Assembly (NCBI GenBank): GCA_963677175.2
Contig: CAXXES010000007.1
Coordinates: forward strand, 558,001-622,000
Length of the DNA stretch: 64,000 nt
Direction: 5' to 3'
Source of the DNA: Sunxiuqinia sp963677175
GTDB taxonomy: Bacteria > Bacteroidota > Bacteroidia > Bacteroidales > Prolixibacteraceae
The stretch's first letter is position 1, and every line of letters starts with the position of its first letter. The notes under the pieces are model-generated. The model saw only the letters and a program-made list of their open reading frames with translations, was not told where the DNA came from and searched no databases. Shown in pieces: positions 53,870 through 62,710 of this stretch. A program made the translations under genes and the position numbers.

Positions 53870-55099
53870 CTATTCCCCCATAATATAGATTCTTCCATCG
53901 TTGGCGCCAATGATGATCTTGCCGTCGTAAACTGCTGGCGAGCTCATCATCTGGCTACCCAATTCGTACCGCTGCAATTCCTCTCCGGTTTGTAAGTTAT
54001 GCATAAAAAGCATACCATCCATAGTTGCTGTAACAACTTTGTTTCCGGCAATCACCGACGAAGAATTAATCCGGTTCGACAAGCGCTTCACCCAAGCCAG
54101 TGTTCCGTCTTTCCGGTTGAAACAATATAGTTGGCGGTCTTCATTCCCCAAAACAATGTAGTTGCCTGAAACGGCTGGCGACGCAATAAAAGGCAGGTTC
54201 TTTTCCGCGTTGTCGTAGGTCCAGCGTACGGTGCCATTTTCCAAATCGACAGCAAAAAAGCGCCCTTCGTAATCGCCAATGTAAGCTTCACTGTCCACAA
54301 TGGCCGGCGATGAAGCCATGTAAGTTGATAATTCGATTTTGCAGCTCACCTGTCCGGTTTGGAGGTTGACCAAGTGCAGGAAGCCGTCGCATCCGCCAAA
54401 GACCACGCTGTTTTTATACAACGCCGGCGCGCCATTAATAAAGTTGTCGGATTCGTATTGCCATAAACCTTGCCCGTCCGTCAGGTTGACGCCGTGCAGA
54501 AAGTAGTCGTAGCTGCCCACAGCCAGCACCGTTTGGCCATTGGCGGTGTGCCAGTTGGCCGAGCCGATGATCTGGTTGTCGGTTTTGTACTTCCAAACTA
54601 CCGCCCCATCGTTCTGGTTCAGGCAAAACAACCAACCGTCCAACGAACCAAAAATGACTTTTCCATCAAGCAACACCGCAGGAGCTTCAATAGCATTTTC
54701 GGCATCGAACTTCCACTTCAGTTCCCCTTTCAGGTTGAAGGCGTAGAAATAACCATCGGTCGATCCGCAGTAAACCACGCCGTCTTTTACCACCGGCGAA
54801 GCCTTGATATCGTCTTCGGTTTGAAAGGAAGCCAACAACTGCAACTGATCTGGCAACTCATTCGTAACGGAGGCCGTTAGCTGTTGGTTGCCCCGGAAGA
54901 TGGGCCATTCGGACTGGGCAGAAACCTTGCCCGAGATAGAAAATAATACTAAAAAGATGATGTATGATAAGTTTATAGACTTGAAGATGTCGTTGCTCGA
55001 CCTTAAGATGTGGTTGTTTGACCTTAAGACGCCGTTGCTCGATCTTGAGATGCCGTTGCTTGGTTTCAGGAAGCCGTTGTATGTTGATTCAATTCTCAT
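53870..55099 (-). CDS. exported PQQ-like beta-propeller protein (BamB-like fold)
   Basis: 409 aa. Seven or so PQQ-type blades follow the signal region, each with a core like KASPVVKDGVVYCGSTDGYFYAFN or LLDGKVIFGSLDGWLFCLN. The N-terminus is unusual: the first 40 residues contain five seven-residue repeats (for example GVLRSNN, HILRSSN) encoded by a 21-bp tandem repeat, before a hydrophobic signal segment at about 43-58 ending SAQ. No internal Met offers a shorter start. PQQ itself need not bind; many such propellers are scaffolds. The gene starts 2 nt after the FAD oxidoreductase stop, so it belongs to that redox operon. Confidence 0.82.
   Translation of the reverse strand: MRIESTYNGFLKPSNGISRSSNGVLRSNNHILRSSNDIFKSINLSYIIFLVLFSISGKVSAQSEWPIFRGNQQLTASVTNELPDQLQLLASFQTEDDIKASPVVKDGVVYCGSTDGYFYAFNLKGELKWKFDAENAIEAPAVLLDGKVIFGSLDGWLFCLNQNDGAVVWKYKTDNQIIGSANWHTANGQTVLAVGSYDYFLHGVNLTDGQGLWQYESDNFINGAPALYKNSVVFGGCDGFLHLVNLQTGQVSCKIELSTYMASSPAIVDSEAYIGDYEGRFFAVDLENGTVRWTYDNAEKNLPFIASPAVSGNYIVLGNEDRQLYCFNRKDGTLAWVKRLSNRINSSSVIAGNKVVTATMDGMLFMHNLQTGEELQRYELGSQMMSSPAVYDGKIIIGANDGRIYIMGE
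54980..55084. repeat. five-copy 21-bp tandem repeat inside the propeller gene start
   Basis: Units start at 54980, 55001, 55022, 55043 and 55064 in exact 21-bp register, with a shared CGTTGCTCGA-like half (minus strand TCGAGCAACG). They encode the five heptads that precede the signal peptide of the propeller. Third independent 21-bp array in the window, of unrelated sequence. Confidence 0.85.
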
Positions 55100-55101
55100 T
55101 T

Positions 55102-56676
55102 CTATTTATTGATTTGTTCTTCAGCATCTGTAAGGGCCAGTGCCCCGGTCGGGCATTTTCCTGCTACTAACGCGGCTGTTTTCTCCAAGGCTTTCTCAAC
55201 CGATTCGGAAAAAGGCACGCCAACCTTCACTTCAAAGCCCCGCCCGATAAAAGAAAACCCAAAGGTTTCCTGGTGTTGTTGGGTGATGCGCACACAAATG
55301 CCGCATTTGATGCATTTGGCCGGTTCGTAAACAATGTTTTGTGGGGCAAATTCTTTTTCAACCTTAAACCGTTCATCGTATTGAAAGCGTTTTTGCTGCG
55401 CGCCATAGGTATCCGAAAGTTCGCGTAGTTTACAGCTTTCGGGGTTCCGGCAATCGCAATGCAAACATCGCTTCGCCTCGGCAATTGCTTCTTCCATGGT
55501 GAAACCAGCCGCCTTTCCACGCGAGGCTTCCAACCGTTTTTCATCCACCGACTCTTTCAGGTACTCAATCAACTCTGTTTCCTGCAATTTGCCAAACTTC
55601 GAATTGAAACGAGATGGATAAGCGTTTAACTGATTGCTCCGGAACCATTCGTCCAGCACAAAAGCCAACTCCTTTCCCTGCCCCACCGAGCGAACCGCCA
55701 GTTTTGACGGGCGCAGCGCATTGCCAATGGCAAACACCTTGTCGATGGATGTTTGATAAGTTTCTTTATTGACTTCGATGCCTGTTTTTGAGAGGGTTAT
55801 CCCCCTCCCTTTCAATTGATCGTTTATAGCGCCGGTTGCTAAGATCACGGCATCATGTTCCTGTTGAAGTTGTTCCAGCCGTTGCTGGTCTATTTCAATA
55901 TTAAAATGGGTTTTAATATCCGAATTCAGAACGGTCGAAAATTCTGCTTCCATCACTTTCACGGGCAACACCGTTTCTTCAATCTGGAGCAGATCACCAC
56001 CAGCCTTTTCGTTCTTCTCATAAATGAAAACCTGGTGGCCAGCCTTATTCAGGTAGAACGCGGCAGCCAGTCCGGCGGGCCCGGCACCAATAATGGCGAC
56101 CTTTTTCCCAGATAGCTTTTTGGGTTGGACAGAAGCAACACCCTTTTCCAATTCCTGATCGGCAGCGAAACCTTTCAGCAAACAAATGGAAACCGCCTCA
56201 TCGACCTGCTTACGGCGGCAACCCGCCTCACAAGGCGCGGGGCAAATGCGCCCGAGGATTGCAGGCAGGGCAATGTCGCGCTTTACCACGTCGATGGCCT
56301 TGTCGTAATTTCCGGCAGCAATCAGCCTGTTCATCAGCGGAATGTTCATGTGTGCCGGGCAAACCAACTGGCAGGGTGCTTCGCAGTCGCCCACATGCTC
56401 ACTCAGCAGCAGCTCAAGCGAAGCTTTGCGCGACTCGCGACATTCGGCGTCATCAGTAATAATGTCCATCCCCTCCATAGCCGGCATCGAACACGAAGCC
56501 ATGAGCCTACCATTGCGGGTATCTTTGACCAGACACACCATGCAGGAAGTAAAATGCCCCGTTCCCTCCAGGTGGCACATGGTTGGAATGTCAATTCGAA
56601 GCGTACGGGCCGCTTCCAAAAGCGTGGTGCCTTCGGGAACGGTGATGGGCTGGGAGTTTATTGTTAGATGTATCAT
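55102..56676 (-). CDS. 2Fe-2S / FAD / 4Fe-4S oxidoreductase (GltD/NfnB-like)
   Basis: 524-aa cytoplasmic redox protein. Order: plant-type 2Fe-2S domain (1-75, MCHLEGTGHFTSCMVC and a later Cys); Cys-rich domain of the GltD type with CEAPCQLVCPAHMNIP and GRICPAPCEAGCRRKQ (about 95-160); FAD/NAD domain with VAIIGAGPAGLAAAFYLNKAGH (about 191-212); then C-terminal CLHCDCRNPESCK and a last Cys set (KCIKCGICVRI). This layout recalls the flavin subunits of electron-bifurcating or NADPH:ferredoxin enzymes. With the NuoEF fusion encoded just upstream it would form a soluble NAD(P)H-ferredoxin unit. The last cluster domain has fewer Cys than a full 2x4Fe-4S ferredoxin. Confidence 0.85.
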   Translation of the reverse strand: MIHLTINSQPITVPEGTTLLEAARTLRIDIPTMCHLEGTGHFTSCMVCLVKDTRNGRLMASCSMPAMEGMDIITDDAECRESRKASLELLLSEHVGDCEAPCQLVCPAHMNIPLMNRLIAAGNYDKAIDVVKRDIALPAILGRICPAPCEAGCRRKQVDEAVSICLLKGFAADQELEKGVASVQPKKLSGKKVAIIGAGPAGLAAAFYLNKAGHQVFIYEKNEKAGGDLLQIEETVLPVKVMEAEFSTVLNSDIKTHFNIEIDQQRLEQLQQEHDAVILATGAINDQLKGRGITLSKTGIEVNKETYQTSIDKVFAIGNALRPSKLAVRSVGQGKELAFVLDEWFRSNQLNAYPSRFNSKFGKLQETELIEYLKESVDEKRLEASRGKAAGFTMEEAIAEAKRCLHCDCRNPESCKLRELSDTYGAQQKRFQYDERFKVEKEFAPQNIVYEPAKCIKCGICVRITQQHQETFGFSFIGRGFEVKVGVPFSESVEKALEKTAALVAGKCPTGALALTDAEEQINK

Positions 56677-56738
56677 AAGTCGTCTGAACTGTGATTTATG
56701 GGACTAAAGGATTGCCAATTCATTGTCTGAACCAAGAT

Positions 56739-57143
56739 TTATGAGATTAATGGATTACCTTGATTTTTTTGGTTGAACTTTTTATTATTGAGCCGTTTGA
56801 AATCCAAACTCTTTGCGCCGAAATTAATCAACAGGCCAACTTCCAAGTCATACGCTTCAAGGTAATTAATGGCTTGTGCCAAATGTACATCCTCCAATTT
56901 TATAATTGCTTTTAATTCAACTGAAATGTTCCCCTCTACCAAGAAATCGACCCGTCGTGTTCCAATCTGATGATTCTTATAATAGACCGGCATTTCATAT
57001 TCTCTGGAAAAATGAATCCCACTATCTGACATTTCAATCTCCATTGCCCGTTGATAAATGACTTCTTGAAAACCGTTTCCCAAAGCAGCATGTACCCTTA
57101 TGGCACATCCTATAATTTTATGTGGCAATTCTTCATATTTCAT
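56739..57143 (-). CDS. GxxExxY protein
   Basis: 134-aa protein with GNGFQEVIYQRAMEIEMSDSGI, the GxxExxY signature, and RRVDFLVEGNISVELKAI, a PD-(D/E)XK nuclease-like core (VDFLV..ELKA). Members occur as scattered orphan genes in Bacteroidota, often near mobile or repeat-rich DNA; their activity is not established. It sits between the NuoEF-fusion and FAD oxidoreductase genes with 62-76-nt gaps, larger than the other spacings in the operon, and is AT-richer, so it looks inserted. Confidence 0.88.
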   Translation of the reverse strand: MKYEELPHKIIGCAIRVHAALGNGFQEVIYQRAMEIEMSDSGIHFSREYEMPVYYKNHQIGTRRVDFLVEGNISVELKAIIKLEDVHLAQAINYLEAYDLEVGLLINFGAKSLDFKRLNNKKFNQKNQGNPLIS

Positions 57144-57219
57144 AACCAGTCATCCCCTCTTTTTATGAGTTTAAAAAATCCTTCAATCCCAATCATCTCA
57201 AAAATCCTAGTTCAGACAT

Positions 57220-59574
57220 TTACTCCACATCAACTGCATTTGTTGGACAAACTTGCCTACAAGTATCGCATTTGATGCATAGTTCGGTGTTGACTGAGTG
57301 TTTTTTGTGCGGCTCAAATTTGATGGCGTCAACCGGGCATTTTTGTGCGCACTTGGTACAGCCGATGCACTCATCGTTGATGGAATAGGTGATCATCGCC
57401 GTGCATTTCCCGGTCGGACAGCGGCCTTCAATGTGTGCTTCATATTCCTCGTAGAAATACTGCAAGGTTGTTACAATGGGGTTGGGCGCCGATTTTCCGA
57501 GGTTGCATAAACTTCCTTTCTTCGTCCATTCAGCTAAATATTTCAGTTCTTCCAAATCCTTTTTTGTTCCTTTTCCTGAAGTAATCCGGTTCAGGATATC
57601 CAGCATGCGCTTGGTTCCAACACGGCAAAAAGTGCATTTTCCGCAGGATTCATTTTGGGTGAAAGACAGAAAGTAACGGGCAATGTCGACCATGCAGTCG
57701 TCTTCATCCAACACCACCAAACCGCCTGAGCCCATCATGGCGCCCACTTCAAGCAACGAATGGTAATCGATGGGCGTGTCGTACAGCGAAGCCGGGATGC
57801 AGCCACCCGAAGGCCCGCCAACCTGCACGGCCTTAAATTGTTTGCCATTTTGAACACCGCCGCCAATTTCTTCCACAATCTGCCGGATGGTGATTCCCAT
57901 GGGCACTTCAATCAGTCCGCCCCGGTTGACCTTGCCCGTCAGCGAAAACACTTTGGTTCCTTTTGAATTCTCCGTGCCAATCTCACTGAAACGGGTTTCC
58001 CCATTGCGGATGATGTAGGACACCTGGGCAAAGGTTTCGGTGTTGTTAATCAGGGTTGGAAAGCCCCACAAACCTTTGTGCGCCGGGAATGGCGGACGAA
58101 TGGTGGGAAATCCGCGATTGCCCTCAATGGAAGCCATCAGAGCCGTTTCCTCGCCACAAACAAAGGCACCGGCCCCTTCGTAAATCTGAATATCGAAATT
58201 GAAGCCCGAACCCAATATGTTGTTGCCCAGCAGGTTTTGTTCCCGACAATTAACCAAGGCCTGCCAGATGCGGGTTACAGCCAGCGGGTACTCGGCACGA
58301 ATGTAAAAATAGCCATCGGTGGCCTGCACGGCCCAGGCAGCGATCAGCATGCCTTCGATTACCCGATAGGGATACGATTCGAGCAACATCCGGTCCACAA
58401 ATGCTCCGGGATCGCCCTCGTCGCCATTGCAAATCAGGTATTTTTTATCCGCTTTTTCTTTCTCCACCAACTCCCATTTCAGCCCGGTTAAAAAGCCGGC
58501 ACCGCCCCGGCCACGCAATCCGCTGTCTTTCACCATGCGAATCACTTCATGCCGATCAGTTTGCAATACTTTCTTCAACGCATCAAAACCGACAAAGCGC
58601 CGGTATTCATCCATATCCAACGGGTTGATCACACCACGATGCTCCGTAGCAATGGGTAGCTGGCGGTCTAAAAAGCTAGACACCATTTCATCACGCACAT
58701 CAATAGCATAGCGGTCCACCCCCTCCCAAACCGTGTCGGTCTGCATCTTTTCCAGCCAGTGAAAGGTGTTGTTTTTCAGGCGGTCGAACAATCCCCTGGG
58801 CCTAAAATGTTTATGAATAATATCGGCTACCTCGTTGGGTTTAACTTTCGCATAAAGCTTGCTTTTTTTGTTTTCATCGATCACTTCAACCAGCGGCACC
58901 TGGTGACACATGCCCACGCAGCCCACATTTTTCAGTTGCAAGTTGATACCCGTCCCTTCAATGGTTTGTTCAATCTCTTTTTTCACTTCATCGCTGCCAC
59001 TGGCCACGCAGCATGAGCCCAGCCCAATGCGAATTTCGCCCTGAAACTCGCTGCCATCGGCATTTCGATACTTGCTTTTCTTACCGATCTTTCCAATTTG
59101 ACTTTCAAAATCGTGCAAAACAGAATCGACTTTGTCGGTGGTCACATGGCCATAAGTCACATCGTCGACCTGAACCACAGGCGCCAGCGTGCAACAGCCC
59201 AAGCACGACACTTTTTCGAGGGTGTAGTTTCCTTCGGCATCGGTTTCCTCATCGCCAGTCAGGCTGAAGTGGCGCTTAAATGCATCGTACACCTGTCCTG
59301 CTCCTTTCACATGGCAAGCCGTCCCAACGCACACTTTAATGAGGTGCTGCCCCGCTTTCTTCATGCGAAACTGCGAGTAGAAACTGGCTACACCCGTAAT
59401 ATTTTCGGGGGTGATCTCCGTCGTGTCGCAAACATGGCGCAATGCTTCTTCAGGCAAGTAGTTGTATTCATCCTGAATGGCCTGCAAAATGGGAATCAGC
59501 GCTTTTTTCGTGTTTCCTTTTTGCTGAATGATTTTATCAACCTGACTGATGATATGTTGGATTTCTTCCGTCAT
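57220..59574 (-). CDS. NuoE-NuoF/HydB-like fusion, NADH-binding flavo-iron-sulfur protein
   Basis: 784 aa if started at 59574 (MTEEIQHIISQVDK), which leaves 5 nt after the upstream gene; a start at 59595 would overlap it. Order: NuoE/HydC-like thioredoxin-fold 2Fe-2S domain (CVGTACHVKGAGQ, SCLGCCTLAPVVQV); second 2Fe-2S thioredoxin-like domain (GSCCVASGS, GCVGMCHQVPLVEV); NuoF/HydB core with NADH and FMN sites (GRGGAGFLTGLKWELV, CNGDEGDPGAFVDRMLLE) and the 4Fe-4S SCGKCTFCR; C-terminal 2x4Fe-4S ferredoxin (CIGCTKCAQKCPVDA, CIKCDTCRQVCPTNA). This is HydC fused to HydB as in bifurcating hydrogenases and related NAD-linked complexes, but no hydrogenase or formate dehydrogenase gene lies in the window. 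Confidence 0.93.
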   Translation of the reverse strand: MTEEIQHIISQVDKIIQQKGNTKKALIPILQAIQDEYNYLPEEALRHVCDTTEITPENITGVASFYSQFRMKKAGQHLIKVCVGTACHVKGAGQVYDAFKRHFSLTGDEETDAEGNYTLEKVSCLGCCTLAPVVQVDDVTYGHVTTDKVDSVLHDFESQIGKIGKKSKYRNADGSEFQGEIRIGLGSCCVASGSDEVKKEIEQTIEGTGINLQLKNVGCVGMCHQVPLVEVIDENKKSKLYAKVKPNEVADIIHKHFRPRGLFDRLKNNTFHWLEKMQTDTVWEGVDRYAIDVRDEMVSSFLDRQLPIATEHRGVINPLDMDEYRRFVGFDALKKVLQTDRHEVIRMVKDSGLRGRGGAGFLTGLKWELVEKEKADKKYLICNGDEGDPGAFVDRMLLESYPYRVIEGMLIAAWAVQATDGYFYIRAEYPLAVTRIWQALVNCREQNLLGNNILGSGFNFDIQIYEGAGAFVCGEETALMASIEGNRGFPTIRPPFPAHKGLWGFPTLINNTETFAQVSYIIRNGETRFSEIGTENSKGTKVFSLTGKVNRGGLIEVPMGITIRQIVEEIGGGVQNGKQFKAVQVGGPSGGCIPASLYDTPIDYHSLLEVGAMMGSGGLVVLDEDDCMVDIARYFLSFTQNESCGKCTFCRVGTKRMLDILNRITSGKGTKKDLEELKYLAEWTKKGSLCNLGKSAPNPIVTTLQYFYEEYEAHIEGRCPTGKCTAMITYSINDECIGCTKCAQKCPVDAIKFEPHKKHSVNTELCIKCDTCRQVCPTNAVDVE

Positions 59575-59579
59575 TTCCT

Positions 59580-61430
59580 TTATTTTCCAATGCAATATAA
59601 ATGGTCAAAACCACGCAGGTACATTTTGCCGTCGGCAAATACCGGTGAACAGACCGATTTTTCACCCAGCTTTGATTCCGCAATTAACTGAAATTCTTTA
59701 GCCATCTTCAGCACATGCAGGCTGCCTCCCATATCCATCACGTACACTTTTCCATCGGCATAAATTGGCGAGGCGTAAATACCATCGCCGTATTCCTGCT
59801 CCCAATATTTCGTGCCATCAGCTGCGTCATAACAGGCGATAACGCCATAGCTGGTTGCCACGATCAGCAAGCCATTCGCAGCTAATGGGCTGGCCACTTC
59901 AGGCAGGTATTCGCTTTCTTCCCAAATCACTTCGGGTTGGTCTCCAAGCTTAATGGCAGCCAAAGTAGCATATTCATTCGCCGCATAAACGACACCATCA
60001 GCATAACCAACAGAAGGGCCAACTTCGCCCATCATGCAATCAACCGTCCACAATTCCTTTCCGTCTTCCGGATCATAACCGGCCACCAAAGGTTCACCGG
60101 TTAATACCAGTTGTACTTTCCCATTTACATCGGCCAATACCGGTGATGCCCACGAAATTCGAACATCGCGTACGGTTTCCCATTGGGATGAGCCATCAGT
60201 AGTTGCCAATGCCATCACTTTCGACCCCCGGTTACTGTCGTATTGGATGATCAATTTGTCCTTATAAATGATCAAGGACGAAGAATGTCCATAGTGATTG
60301 TCCGGCACGCCCAGGTTTTTGGCCCAAATCCGTTTGCCGGAGAAGTCGAGTGCCATCACATCTCCCGTACCAAACAAGGCAAAAACCGCAGCGCCATTGG
60401 TTGCCATGGTTGGTGCAGCTAAACCGGTATCTTCCGTTACTTTCGGCATCTTCGCGGGGGAACCGGGTATTTGATCGGCTTTGGCTTCCCACAGCAATTC
60501 GCCGGTGTTCTTATTGTAAGCATAAACCACGCGGGCATCATTATCGGCCCCTGTAACAAACAGTTGATCGCCCCACACAATAGGCGAATTAAATCCATGC
60601 TTTGGAACTTTCACTTTCCAAAGCACCTTGTCGCCCGAAGCCACATCGAATTTTTCAGGTACATTAGTCTGATAGGAAATGCCATCTCCCGCAGGTCCCC
60701 TGAAAAATGGGTAATTGGCCCGCAGTTGCTCGCGGGTTGGCACGTTCGCCTTTGTTGCTGCCGGAGCGGCTTTCTGTTCGGGTTCCGTCGCGGCAGCCAC
60801 TTCCGGCTCTTCCGTTTCGGTTTGAGCCGACTCCTCATGAGCTGGTGATTCCACTTGGACGATCGGTTCCGCTTGATTTTCGGCCACCGGCTGAACCTCA
60901 ATCACCTCTACATCTGACGGCATTTGGGCTTTAGCAAGTGCTTTCGGCTCGTAGTCATCTAAAATATTGTTTGAAAACACACCAGACAACATGGCCAAAA
61001 TAAACAAGCCTGTACCGGTATAAATCATCCATTTGCGCGCGAGTTGTTTATCCAGAAAGGCGTCCTTTTCAATGCTTTCCAACTCATCCAACTCGTTGCG
61101 GAGCGATTTCAGGTAGCGAATGGCCAGCACAAAAACCACCACGCCAAAAAGCAAGAGGTAAGCGCCTGTTCGGATTTGCCACTGGCTGGTAAAGTAAGCT
61201 TTTCGAATGAGCAGGTCGAGCGCCCGGATATCGTTTTTAAGCACTTCGTCATTGGGGTTTTGATGCAGCCGTTCGACCAAGGTTTGCAAAGCGGGGCTTT
61301 CCAGCGGATCAACCGTCTTCAATTGCAGGTAATTGGCAATTAGCATCACGCTAACAATCAAACTAAAAAGAACAGCAAACCAGGCAATGCCTTTCGCTAC
61401 ATTCATTTTATCTTTCAGGGTCCAGTTCAT
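59580..61430 (-). CDS. membrane-anchored PQQ-like beta-propeller protein
   Basis: 616-aa protein. Three N-terminal membrane helices (about 13-31, 88-104, 135-152) are followed by a Glu/Pro/Ala-rich linker (about 175-230) and a PQQ-type propeller (about 240-616) whose blades read VLWKVKVPKHGFNSPIVWGDQLFVTGAD, GDVMALDFSGKRIWAKNLG, DGKELWTVDC and GGSLHVLKM. The WPxFRGPxGDG-type opening (YPFFRGPAGDGIS) is typical of PQQ-like propellers of Planctomycetota and Bacteroidota. The propeller should face the periplasm. Its position between a polyferredoxin and the NuoEF-like gene, with 13- and 5-nt gaps, makes it a core member of the redox operon; no catalytic residues can be assigned. Confidence 0.85.
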   Translation of the reverse strand: MNWTLKDKMNVAKGIAWFAVLFSLIVSVMLIANYLQLKTVDPLESPALQTLVERLHQNPNDEVLKNDIRALDLLIRKAYFTSQWQIRTGAYLLLFGVVVFVLAIRYLKSLRNELDELESIEKDAFLDKQLARKWMIYTGTGLFILAMLSGVFSNNILDDYEPKALAKAQMPSDVEVIEVQPVAENQAEPIVQVESPAHEESAQTETEEPEVAAATEPEQKAAPAATKANVPTREQLRANYPFFRGPAGDGISYQTNVPEKFDVASGDKVLWKVKVPKHGFNSPIVWGDQLFVTGADNDARVVYAYNKNTGELLWEAKADQIPGSPAKMPKVTEDTGLAAPTMATNGAAVFALFGTGDVMALDFSGKRIWAKNLGVPDNHYGHSSSLIIYKDKLIIQYDSNRGSKVMALATTDGSSQWETVRDVRISWASPVLADVNGKVQLVLTGEPLVAGYDPEDGKELWTVDCMMGEVGPSVGYADGVVYAANEYATLAAIKLGDQPEVIWEESEYLPEVASPLAANGLLIVATSYGVIACYDAADGTKYWEQEYGDGIYASPIYADGKVYVMDMGGSLHVLKMAKEFQLIAESKLGEKSVCSPVFADGKMYLRGFDHLYCIGK

Positions 61431-61443
61431 TTTATTCCTAGTT

Positions 61444-62697
61444 TCATTTCTTCACCGGACAATAATCCATGCATCGTCCGCAGCTTAAACAATTTGTTTT
61501 ATCAGGTTCGTAATCGTACCGGTTTCGGTGCGATGAAAGCTTTAACAAGGTTAGGCCGATAATCAATCCCATAAATCCGCCAACCAACCATCCGCCCCAG
61601 TAAAACTGGCTACGTATTTCTTTGGCTTCGGTCACCAGTTGATCCATCAATTTACCGGATTGCATAAACGCGCGGGCGTCAATATGTTCCTGGTCCTGTT
61701 TCAACTCCGGATGTTCAACCAACTGCTCGGCCAGGTAGACCGTCGAATTGAATTTGGCCAGCGGAACGTGCATCATGGAACCGGCCAGTCCGCCGATACC
61801 AATCCACAGGGGGATAAGAAACAAATAGGTCATCAGCCGCTGTACATTCGAACGTCGGTTGCCCTGCTCTTCCACTGGTTCTTCAATGGCCCCAAAAGGA
61901 CACGAATTGGCACATAACTTACACTGAATACAATTGCTTGGGGTAATGGTCATGTGTTTTTTCGAGAAGGTAGACATCCAGCCCAGCAGCACGCCGTACG
62001 GACAGAAAAAGCGGCAATACGGACGGGCTACGAAAATACCAACCAGCAGAAAGAATACTCCGAGCAACAACATCTGAAACTCCGCGTCAAAGCGGAAAAT
62101 TCCGACAAAAGGGTCGTACCTGCAAATCAGAAATTCGGAACTGGTCGCGGCGTATAAAACCGCCAAAGTCAAATACAAATAAGGAACAATTCCCAAGACT
62201 TTTTGCAGCCACCGGGGCAGTTCAATGGGCCGAAAAGCCACCAAATCCTGAATGGCTCCCAGCGGACAAACCGCAGCACAAAAAATCCTTCCGTAGAACA
62301 GGGTAACAACCAAAGGAATGACAAAGAACAGCAGGGCGGTAAACGGCAGCACGTAGGTTGGGTCGAAAATGGCCAGTGTAACGTTTTGAATGGCACCAAT
62401 GGAGCAGATGCAACCTTCGCGGTAAAAACCAAAATACAGCAAGGCGAAAACGGAGGTCCAGAGTACACCGCGGCGCGACCGCTTTTTCATCACAAACCAA
62501 GTGGCCACAATTAAAACAGCAACCAACATGAAAACATCCAGGTACTCCAAAAACAAGGCTCGTGGGGGAGCTTGGGAGGTGGCAGGCTGCACATAGCCGG
62601 TTTCAAATTCGGGTTTCGGAAAACGCTGCTGCGCCCATGCCGGCAGGCTCAGTAAAAAAGCTGCTAATGAAAATGTTATTTTTGAGATTCGGATCAT
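61444..62697 (-). CDS. membrane polyferredoxin (NapH/NosR C-terminal-like)
   Basis: 417 aa from the ATG at 62697 (MIRISKITFSLAAFLLSLPAWA, a signal sequence); the longer frame would overlap the preceding gene. Multispanning, with paired NapH-type motifs CICSIGAIQ, CAAVCPLGAIQ and CRFFCPYGVLLG at membrane edges, a 4Fe-4S set CIQCKLCANSCPFGAIEEP on a loop, further helices and a final CLSCGRCMDYCP at the extreme C-terminus. Such proteins pass electrons across or out of the inner membrane. It lacks the FMN domain of full NosR. Inferred role: link between the cytoplasmic NADH-linked module and extracytoplasmic partners encoded upstream. Confidence 0.88.
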   Translation of the reverse strand: MIRISKITFSLAAFLLSLPAWAQQRFPKPEFETGYVQPATSQAPPRALFLEYLDVFMLVAVLIVATWFVMKKRSRRGVLWTSVFALLYFGFYREGCICSIGAIQNVTLAIFDPTYVLPFTALLFFVIPLVVTLFYGRIFCAAVCPLGAIQDLVAFRPIELPRWLQKVLGIVPYLYLTLAVLYAATSSEFLICRYDPFVGIFRFDAEFQMLLLGVFFLLVGIFVARPYCRFFCPYGVLLGWMSTFSKKHMTITPSNCIQCKLCANSCPFGAIEEPVEEQGNRRSNVQRLMTYLFLIPLWIGIGGLAGSMMHVPLAKFNSTVYLAEQLVEHPELKQDQEHIDARAFMQSGKLMDQLVTEAKEIRSQFYWGGWLVGGFMGLIIGLTLLKLSSHRNRYDYEPDKTNCLSCGRCMDYCPVKK

Positions 62698-62710
62698 TGA
62701 CTTTCCTAGG

